From contig OY997589.1 in the NCBI GenBank assembly GCA_963921825.1, positions 43,844,638 to 43,908,637 on the forward strand: a DNA stretch of 64,000 nt, in the 5' to 3' direction. How positions within the stretch are numbered: position 1 is the first letter of the stretch; every line of letters starts with the position of its first letter. Made by a program: the position numbers and the translations under genes. This DNA comes from Erodium maritimum. Taxonomy: Eukaryota > Streptophyta > Magnoliopsida > Geraniales > Geraniaceae. The notes beneath the pieces are model-generated. The model was not told the DNA's origin. It made no database searches and worked only from the letters and a program-made list of their open reading frames with translations. Of this stretch, positions 56,083 through 64,000 are shown piece by piece.

Positions 56083-59000
56083 GAATCCTCTCATGGAACA
56101 TGAGAGGAGCCTCCTCAAAACAAAAGAGGAGGGCTCTGAGGAATGTGTGTGTAAGAAAGCAATTAGTAATGGTATTGATACAGGAATCAAAGCTGGTGGA
56201 TTTTCCTTGGTATTTTTCTTCTGAATGTGGTTTTTCCAAAGCTTGGGAAGCAATATTTATACCAGCTGAGGGTAATTCTGGAGGAGTAATCACCTTGTGG
56301 AACAAATACTGTTGTCAGGTCCAAACCTCATTGGTTGATAATCATGCTATTTATTGGTCTGGTCTCTTTATAGCTGAGGCTGCTGTGATAACTGTCATAA
56401 ATGTGTATGCCCCTTGTCCAGTGACATCTAGGAATGCTTTATGGGAAGACATTACCTTGAAAGCATCTGCTTATCCTTGCCCTCTGATTATTGCTGGGGA
56501 TTTTAATGCAATTTTGGATCCATCAGAAAAAACAGGTCCTAATTTTTCTTCTTCCAGCCTTACACACTTTCAGAATTTTGTGAGCTCATTAGGTCTGATT
56601 GATCTGCATCTTTGTGGGGGTAAGTTTACTTGGTTTGGCCCATGCTCTTCTGCTTCTAGACTGGACAGATTTTTGATCTCCCCTCAGTTACTCTCTCTTT
56701 GTACTAATCTCACTCAAGAGGGCCTGCCTAGAACTATTTCTGATCACAAGCCTGTTTTATTGAGCAATCCCAATGTGGATTGGGGTCCAAGGCCCTTCAA
56801 ATTCATAAATGCCTGGACTTCCCATCCACTCTTCTACTCACAATCCAAACAGCATTGGGATTCTGTGGTAGTTCATGGCTCTCCATCTTACATTCTGTGG
56901 TTCAAATTAAAGTCACTCAAAGCTTTTTATAGGCAGTGGAACACTGAGGTTTTTGGTTGGATTGATAAAGATATTGAAGCTCTCTCCCTAGAAATTTCTG
57001 GCCTTGATAGTATTATTGATGATAGGTGCCTTGCATCCCAAGAAATCTCACATAGAGGTTTTCTCAGAGCTAAACTGGTTCAGAAACTTAAGATCCAAGC
57101 AAAAATGTGGAGTCAGAAAGCCAGGAGACAGTGGTCTAAAGAAGGTGATAGATGCTCAAAGTTTTTTCATCTAATAGCCAATTATAATGGGGCTAGGAAA
57201 AGAATTTCTCAGATTGTGGTCAATGGAGTTTCTCAGACTGCTCCTTCTCAGATTAAAAGCTTGGCTAAAGAGCATTTTTCTCTGAGATTTATGGAGTCCA
57301 ACTCAGTGTGTATTGATCTTTCCTCCTTACCTTTCAACACTCTCACTTTATCCCAAGCTCAGGGTTTGGAAGTGGCTTTCTCTGAGGCTGAGGTTTGGGC
57401 TGCTATAAAGGCTTGCAATGAGAACAAAGCTCCTGGTCCTGATGGATTCTCAATGAGATTTCATCAGAAGTGTTGGCCTTTTACAAAACCTGAGGTTATG
57501 GCTTGTCTGCACCATTTCTTCTTGGGGGGTAATCTTGGAAAGGGCCTAAACTCATCTTTCATCACTCTCATTCCCAAGTCAGAATCTCCACAAGGTTTTG
57601 ATGAGTATAGGCCTATCAGCCTCATTAGTAGTGTTTATAAGATCCTCTCCAAGTGTTTAGCTCAGAGATTAAAATATGTGATGAATGATTTGGTCAATGA
57701 TGTTCAAACTGGGTTTATAGCAGGGAGACAAATCATGGATGGGATCCTCATTGCTTCAGAACTTCTTCATTCAATCAAAAGGACTTCTCAGGAGGTTATC
57801 ATTTTCAAAGTAGATTTTGAAAAGGCCTATGACCATATTAATTGGGAGGCACTACTCAATCTGTTAAGGGCTATGGGTTTTGGTCAGCTTTGGATTTCTT
57901 GGATGGCAGTTTGTTTGAAAGCCTGGTCTTCAGTACTCGTCAATGGGTCTCCCACTGAAGATTTTGCTCTATTAAGAGGGCTTAGACAGGGGTGCTCTTT
58001 GTCTCCTCTATTATTTGCTCTATTAGCAGAAAGCCTGCATCAGTTAATGGTAAAAGGTTGTCAGAGTAGAGCTTTTGCTGGTATCAAGTGTAACAATCAG
58101 GGTCCTGAGATCTCACACCTCCAATTTGCTGATGATACACTCATCTTTATAGAGGCTGGCACTCAGCAAGCAATCAACCTCAATCATACTCTTAATGTGC
58201 TCCAAATATCAACTGGTTTGAAGATTAATTTTTCCAAGTCCAAGGTGCTAGTTCTAAACCCCTCATCTGTGACAGACTTAGAGATTTCACAAATCTTGGG
58301 CTGCTCTACTATGACTTTGCCTTTTGATTACCTTGGCTTTCAATTGGGATCTAATCCTAGGAGGAAAAAGACTTGGACTCCTGTTATCAATAAGTTCAAA
58401 AAGAAATTAAGTGTGTGGGAAGCTAAAGCTAGATCATTTGGTGGAAGAATAACCTTGATTAAATCCTCCTTGAGCTCACTGCCTTTGTATTTTATGTCAT
58501 TATACAAGGCTCCTAAAGGTGTTATTAGAGAAATGGAACATTGGCAGAGGAGGTTTTTATGGGGAGGTTCTATCTCCAAAAGAGTACTGCATAAAATCAG
58601 CTGGAATAAGATCTGTAGGCCAAAATCAGTGGGGGGACTAGGGATAAAGAACCTTCACATCATGAATAAAGCTCTCCTTGCAAGGTGGTGGTGGAGTTTT
58701 GCACTTGAGAATGACTCTTTGTGGAAAAAGTTGTTATGTGCAAAATTTGGGTGGGATCATAGTGCCTGGAACTTATCAAATTTTCTACTACTGAATGGGC
58801 AGAGTTTCATAAGCCACTTTGAATCTCTCCTGTTATGTCCTAAATTCTCTAATGTTGTTGGGGTTGTGGGAATCCAATGGAAGGTTAAGGCTGGTAATAG
58901 GGTTCTTTTCTGGGAAGACAAGTGGCTTTGCTCCTATCCTCTGAAGTATCAATTCAGTAGGCTATATCAGTTGAGTACTCAAAAATCTGCTCTAGTTTCC

Positions 59001-59759
59001 TCCTTTTGGTACAATGGTGATTGGATTCTTCTCTTCAGAAGAGATTTGAGGGGATGGGAATGTGATCAATTTCACCTTCTATGTGATGCTATCAACCCTA
59101 TAACTTTGTCTGGGGAGAATGACTTGGCCTCCTAGGTGCCTCAACATAGAGGATTCTCAGTACAAAAAATGTACTAGCTTTTAGATGATACTTGGGACAA
59201 TTCTCTAGATTGGCCAGCCCTTCTTTGGACTCCCATCCTTCCCTCAAAAGTGGCTGCCTTTGCCTGGTTGGTTTGTATGCAAGGGGTTCCCACTAAGTGT
59301 TTTTTGCTTGCTAGAGGGTTATACAATGGAGATATTTGGTGTTCTATGTGTTTGGAGGAGCCTGAAGAACAGGATCATCTGTTCTTAGGTTGCAGATTAT
59401 CTGCTGAAGTTTGGTATTTGTGTCTTCATTGGTGGGGTATTCAATCTGCAGTAACAGGCTCCATAATGTCTTGGTTTCTTTCCTGGGCACAATTGGGTCC
59501 TAGAAGGGCCAAGAAGCAATGGCAAATGTTATACTCACTGATCATTTGGAGACTGTGGATTAACAGAAACCATTTCTGTTTTCATAATAGGCCACAAACT
59601 GCAATTGCTATTTTTCTACAGGTTCAAAGTGATTCCTATCAGTTGTCGTGGACAAATTTCAAGGATGGCACCTCCTTCTCTTTCTTATCTTGGATCAGTG
59701 AGCCTTGGGCTTGCTTGGCTTCCAAGGCTGGAGCTCTTGAGCTTAGAGGAGCTCCCTAG
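56079..59759 (+). pseudogene. LINE ORF2: endonuclease, reverse transcriptase, zinc finger; two in-frame stops
   Basis: The frame is open from ATG 56079 to TAG 59133-59135 (1018 residues). It continues in the same frame after a second TAG (59175-59177) to a final TAG at 59757-59759, 1226 codons before the final stop. The endonuclease shows LSWNMRG (4-10), QES with Glu36, GDFN (140-143) and SDH (221-223). RT motifs include NKAPGPDGF, YRPISLISSVYKI, GFIAGRQI, FEKAYDHINW, LRQGCSLSPLLFAL and catalytic FADD (683-686). The part after the stops has the CX2CX8HX4C finger of zf-RVT (CSMC...H...C) and IWRLWINRN. Both nonsense codons lie between RT and the finger, so a truncated product lacking the finger is expected. 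The start overlaps ORF1 by ATGA. Confidence 0.88.
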
Positions 59760-60515
59760 TGTTTGATCTGCCCTGGGGTTCTGGGATTTGGGTAGGAGGG
59801 TGGGTGGGGAGCTGTTTTATGTTGATGAGGATTGGTGAGGATTGTGTTTTGGGTTGGGATCTGACTCAAGGTGTGGGGGTTTATTACTGGATTTATTAGC
59901 TTGAGAGGGTAGTCATTTTTTAGGATTAAGAGTTTGCTTATTGGTTTTGTTTAGTTACTTTTCCCCCTTCAGTGCTGGTGTTTTGGGTTGCATTGCATCA
60001 ACCAGGGTTTCTCTTCTTTGTTGTTTTAATTTGTGAGGAATGGAGTAGTACTGGACTCTGCCAGGCATCTGCTATTCCTCAGCAGGGTTTTTGGGTTCAT
60101 CTTCTGCAGGTTAGCCACTACAGCTTGGCAGGGGGGATCTGCAGAAGGAGACTTGGTTGAACTGGTTTGTTTTGGGAGTAATCTGTCAAAGTGCTAACTA
60201 TTTGATCTGCTCTTTGTGTTCAAATGCATCTGCTGCATTTGCTAGGGTTCTTTTTTGATACATTTGTACTTCTCTTCCTTGTTAGTCATTTTACTTGTGT
60301 GACAAGTCAATTGGGAGGGATCGTTACTTGTGGGTCAAGTCTCTTGGGAGAGACTTGGTTGGTTAGCTAAATTTGGTTAGTGATGGTACTAGTTTGTATT
60401 GCTGGGATGGTAAAACTCATCCATGGTTTGTAATATTTGGTGGAGGGCTTGCCCTTGGCTCTATCTTCATTTTCGAAGATTGAGTCTTTTAATCAAAAAA
60501 TTGCTGATAAAAAAA
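59760..60515 (+). other. LINE 3' UTR and A tail
   Basis: The 750-bp stretch after ORF2 is non-coding and T/G-rich. It ends 'aatcaaaaaattgctgat' and a short A run before the target duplication. Confidence 0.75.
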
Positions 60516-61094
60516 AACACTCAAATTTTCAAAAGCATGTCATTGGTTTTCAAAAATTCTTTTTAGTTATTTATTTTATATAAATCAGTTTTTAATTTTT
60601 TAAAAATCATTTTATCCTTAAAAAATCAGATTTTATTTTTTAAATTAGTTTTTATTTTATAAATTAATATTTTATTTTAAAAAATAATATTTTTATTTTA
60701 AAAATAATATTTTATTTAAAAAATAAGATTTCATTTTTAAAAAATATAAGATTTTATTTTAAAAAAATCAAAAAAATTTAAATCATATTTTATTCAAAAA
60801 AATCATATTTTATTTTCAAAAAATCAGTTTTTTTTTTCTAAAGAAGGGACGTATTTAAAAAATGTTTTTAAAAATTGGGGTCATGTGCCAGGCACATGAC
60901 CATTTTCCATCCAAAATGGATGAAAAACAACGACGTGTATTAAATTGACACTAAAAGTTTCGTTAATGTACTGATGTGTCACAAAGTTTGGTTAGGATAC
61001 TCAGGTGAAAACCAATTATTTTTAGGGTTGTCGGATGACATTAACCGTAGAATAAATTATGCATGAACGTGTTGGATTTAACTATTTAGATTCT

Positions 61095-61986
61095 ATATTT
61101 ATCCACATAGTATCCCACTCAATCTAAATCTTCTCTCAACAATCCGTGATATTAAACCATAAGGGTTGTGCTTCTCTGCGCAACCTCCTCCCCCTCCCCC
61201 TTCTTCTCCACCATTGAAGCTTCTGACTCAAAGCGCTCTGCTACCCTTGACGGGTTCACCCATTCATGGGTTCAACAGTACCCTTGCTAGGGTTTTCTCC
61301 TTACAACATCTTCTTCTTCATCTTTTGGCCGTCGTCCACCTTCGCAGGTCGCCGCCGCCCGTTCAAACCGTCCCACGACCTCGCGCTACCGATCCTGCGT
61401 CGCCGGTTTGGTTCCGAGCTAGTGCCAATGGCCACCGTGGTCCTCCTGTTGCCGTCCACCGGGGCCCGTGCTCCATGCGCCGTCTCCCTTCTACAGCGGG
61501 CCAGTTTAGGGCATATCCTTCAAAGGGGCACACCCTAGCCAACATGGGTCGGCTCCCTCGATGGATCTGGGATCCAGGAGGAGGGACGATAGGCTGGGGC
61601 CGAACGAATCACGACGAAGAATTGACGATACCAAAACGCTCCAATGGCCGGGCCCCAGAAGAACTGGCATCGCAGATTTGGTAGTTTGTTATTTCGTTCG
61701 TGTGCTAATTTTTTATCCCGTTTTAGGTCGAATAAATTGTTGGCTAGACAGTCTATTTCTTATGTTGATTATGACTTTTCATTTCAAGTCTCGTTGTTTT
61801 GAGACGCTGGTAAGGAGTTGTCTTGAGTTGTTACCTACGATGTCAAGTAGGTTATTATGGGTCCATGAGCGTTAGGCCTGCTACGGTCGGCTCGGACATA
61901 CATCTGGAGCCCTGGACATTTTCGTCCGTTCTTGTTTGATTGCCTTTGGTTACTAATACAATTTTCCGGTTACCCGTTTAAAAAAA
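61095..61986 (+). mobile_element. Poly-A retroposon, 892 bp
   Basis: A perfect 15-bp duplication AACTATTTAGATTCT (61080-61094 and 61987-62001) flanks a unit that ends in at least six A residues, the mark of LINE-driven retroposition. The 5' half is GC-rich (61160-61600) and has an open frame of 172 codons (61166-61684) with no recognisable domain. The 3' half, ending 'ttttccggttacccgtttaa', resembles a plant LINE tail. It may be a non-autonomous LINE derivative or a retroposed transcript. Confidence 0.75.
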
Positions 61987-62033
61987 AACTATTTAGATTC
62001 TTGAGGAGAAATCATATACAAACCATGTCTTAA

Positions 62034-63285
62034 CCTAAAAACTAGAGAACCAATCTAAGCCATTCATTTTAAGAATGAATGGATGAGATGCAATTGAGTA
62101 GTTGACTGCAAAAAACCAGCACTTTTTAATAAGTGGTAAGGGCTTTTTAGTAAAACTATCATATTTTTTTTAATCAATTCACTAATTTAATTTTTCCCGA
62201 TTCGTTTGAACTCCGATTGGCTTCAAACTTGCGCCATTAGTTTTGTTTTTTTAAGGGCTTTAAATCAAGATCAGTCATGAATATATTTTGAAGCACGAAA
62301 AAAAATTTATTTCGGTGTTGATTTTTTTATAAAAAAATCTGGGTAATTTTTATCAACACTTTGCTCTGGATTTATCAACACTTTTACACTGGTTTTATCA
62401 ACACTTTACACTGGTTTTATCACCTCATTTTCCAAAACTGATCATGATTTTATCACCTCATCGCGTGCTTTTTATGAACACTAGTTTTATCAACACTAAA
62501 CACTAGGTTTATCATTCAATCACGTGTGTTTTATCATCCCCATCACATGGTGTTTTTGAAGCACAATTTTTTTTTATTTCGGAGCTGATTTTTAAAGAAA
62601 TTATATCTGGGTAATTTTTATCAACACTTTGCTCTGGTTTTATCAACACTCTACACTGGTTTTATCACCACATTCTCCAAAACTGATCATGATTTTTATC
62701 ATCTCATCACGTGCTTTTTATGAACACCAGTTTTATAAACACTAAACACTATGTTTATCATTAAATTACATGTGTTTTTATCACCCCATCACATGTTTTT
62801 TTATCAACGCTAAACTGTAGTTTATCACACTTATTATCAAAATTGAACATGGTTTTTATCACCTCAGTACATGTTTTTATCAACATTTAGAACTAGTTTG
62901 ATACCTCCGATATAAAACATTTATTTGTGAAGATTTATCAACACTCAACATTTTTTTATCACTCCGATATACCTTTTTATTTCTGTGCTTCAAAATATAT
63001 TCATGATTGATCTTGATTTAAAGCCCTTGAAAAAATAAAAATATTGGCGCAAGTTTGAAGCTAATCGGAGTTCAAACGAATCGGGAAATATTAAATTAGT
63101 GAATTGGTTAAGAAAAAAATGGACACTTGTCCACATGGCACCATGCTTTTACAATTATGCCCTTGCTTGTGTGAGAATGGATGAAAGTGGCGTGAATTTG
63201 GGTGAAATTGAGGTGATGATGTGACATCATGGTGAATGTTGGATCTTAGGTGTGTGTGGCTAGGATTGGTTCTCTAGTGTTTAGG
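62034..63285. mobile_element. Large foldback element with TTTATCAACACT arrays, 1.25 kb
   Basis: The left end cctaaaaactagagaaccaa mirrors the right end ttggttctctagtgtttagg. Inverted arms continue with 'attcgtttgaactccgattg' and 'tgaatatattttgaagcac' and their complements near 62990-63100. The centre (62340-62960) is a run of variants of 'tttatcaacact' and 'ttttatcacctcat'. A target duplication is not evident. A related fragment lies at 26296-26650. Confidence 0.7.
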
Positions 63286-63615
63286 ATAAGAAGAGTTTGT
63301 AGCCGATTTCACCTCTTAGATTCTTAATCTATAAATCTTGATATAGTCCGAACTTAGTCATGAAAATGAAAAGAGGAAATAAAAAAGTGGGAGACAGTAC
63401 AGCTCACCGTCTGGTTGTTGACTCATAAAACCTCTCGAGTCTGAGCAACAAAGACTTGTGTGTTCCTTCCTTACGTTTTATCCGCCAACCGATGTTGAAA
63501 GAAAGTTCAGAACTTCATTGCAATTAAATTTAATTTCAATTTCAAATTCAATTTCTTCCTCTTCTTCTTCTTCTTCTTCTTTGCTGAACTGAAGAAGCAG
63601 CAAACAAATAGAAAA
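63286..63615 (+). promoter_or_regulatory. Likely promoter and 5' UTR of the gene at 63616
   Basis: The last part is pyrimidine-rich on the + strand, with a (ctt)n run at about 63553-63581, common in plant 5' UTRs. I see no convincing TATA box. The stretch is only 330 bp long because the foldback element ends at 63285. Confidence 0.4.
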
Positions 63616-63772
63616 ATGGAGATACAGCAGACATGGAGGCTGAGATTCTCCTTCAGAAACGCGACTATTGTGGTCTGCCTCTTGAATTTGGTTATTGCTC
63701 TTCTCTTGCTTCAGGGTTTTCTCTCTTCTGCCTCCTCCCGCACCAAATTCTCCTCTTCTCAACCCAATCCTG
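63616..63772 (+). CDS. First exon of an unrecognised gene, membrane-anchored N-terminus
   Basis: The frame from ATG 63616 encodes MEIQQTWRLRFSFRNATIVV followed by CLLNLVIALLLLQGFLSSAS and a Ser-rich tail. A basic segment (RLRFSFR) precedes one hydrophobic stretch of about 21 residues (17-37), the pattern of a signal anchor or transit-type membrane segment. The exon probably ends at 63772 (cctg before gtttgt), though the frame stays open to 63801. A-rich aaaaATGG context and the leader above it support this start. The rest lies outside the window, and I do not recognise the family. Confidence 0.55.
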
Positions 63773-64000
63773 GTTTGTTCCCATCATTTTCAACTCTTTA
63801 ATTTTTCTTCTGTTTCTGTAAAAAGGAGCTATTTTTGTGATTGTGGGTGTCTGTAAAATTGCACAAAAAATTATGTGCTGTTTATGGTTAATTTGATTAA
63901 AAAAAGGCTTATCTGGGGTTTTGTTGAGTAAAATAGAGGTGAAGGGTGGGAAATCATATACTGTGGTGTTTATTTTCCATACTGGAAGTTTTATTTTCTG

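Larger units (their letters stand above)
53829..60515 (+). mobile_element. Near-complete plant LINE, 6.7 kb
   Basis: The element carries a 5' leader, ORF1 (54055-56082), ORF2 (56079-59759 with two nonsense codons), a long 3' UTR (59760-60505) and a short A tail. It is flanked by a perfect 14-bp duplication AACACTCAAATTTT (53815-53828 and 60516-60529). Both ends are therefore present, and it is not 5'-truncated as most LINE copies are. Confidence 0.93.
53437..61046. mobile_element. MULE-like foldback element, interrupted by the LINE
   Basis: The left end gggtaaacttcacttcacta, then ccctaaaaata and ccctaaccaaactttgt, mirrors the right end: acaaagtttggttagg, tatttttaggg and gacattaacc. Without the LINE it would be about 0.9 kb. 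AT-rich repeats at 60.55-60.83 kb belong to it. A clear 9-bp target duplication was not found. Confidence 0.65.

Noticed and set aside
61166..61684. 172-codon frame as an independent protein gene
   Set aside because: It lies inside a TSD-flanked poly-A retroposon, is Pro/Ser/Arg-rich because of GC content, and has no recognisable domain.

Overview
This is nuclear DNA of a flowering plant, most likely a eudicot. It is AT-rich, has GT-AG introns and is crowded with plant-type transposable elements. Only one cellular gene is substantially present: MSH1, the organellar MutS homolog with a C-terminal GIY-YIG nuclease domain, on the + strand at 846-25403. It enters the window already under way; the exons for the transit peptide and N-terminus lie to the left. 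I could trace 18 exons by translation and splice sites. They join without a stop into 994 residues that run from the mismatch-recognition FYE motif to the natural stop. A second gene starts at 63616 and runs off the right edge; only its membrane-anchored first exon is visible.

Layout. 1-719: right end of a TIR transposon in an MSH1 intron. 846-25403: MSH1, stretched to about 24.5 kb by intronic insertions. These include several Mutator-like MITEs with intact 9-bp target duplications (9676-10086, 10957-11237, 16785-17137, 22881-23272), two hAT-type elements (6980-7618, 16293-16480), and a nested block at 10323-15527 (a MULE-like element holding a MITE, an LTR fragment and a TRIM-like retroelement). 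25404-27836: 3' flank and AT-rich transposon debris. 27837-31174: a 3.3-kb solo LTR with 5-bp target duplication. 32457-41347: a related LTR-like element split by a 6-kb Gypsy-type retrotransposon on the minus strand (33262-39274). 41348-42600: tRNA-like SINE fragment and unrecognised sequence. 42601-53430: broken Ty1/copia elements, partly tandem and partly inverted. 53437-61046: a MULE-like element split by a nearly complete 6.7-kb LINE (53829-60515). 61095-61986: a poly-A retroposon. 62034-63285: a large foldback element. 63616 on: the next gene.

The cellular genes form no operon or pathway unit. MSH1 acts in mitochondria and plastids, where it suppresses recombination between short repeats; this comes from knowledge of the family. 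The remaining sequence is a record of successive insertions whose order can be read from the nesting. I saw no tRNA or rRNA gene, no CRISPR array and no clearly new biological system. The most notable local signals are a perfect 108-bp tandem duplication that copies an MSH1 exon end with its splice donor, a long inverted repeat inside one MSH1 intron, a LINE whose two ORFs overlap by ATGA, and a poly-A retroposon with a perfect 15-bp target duplication.
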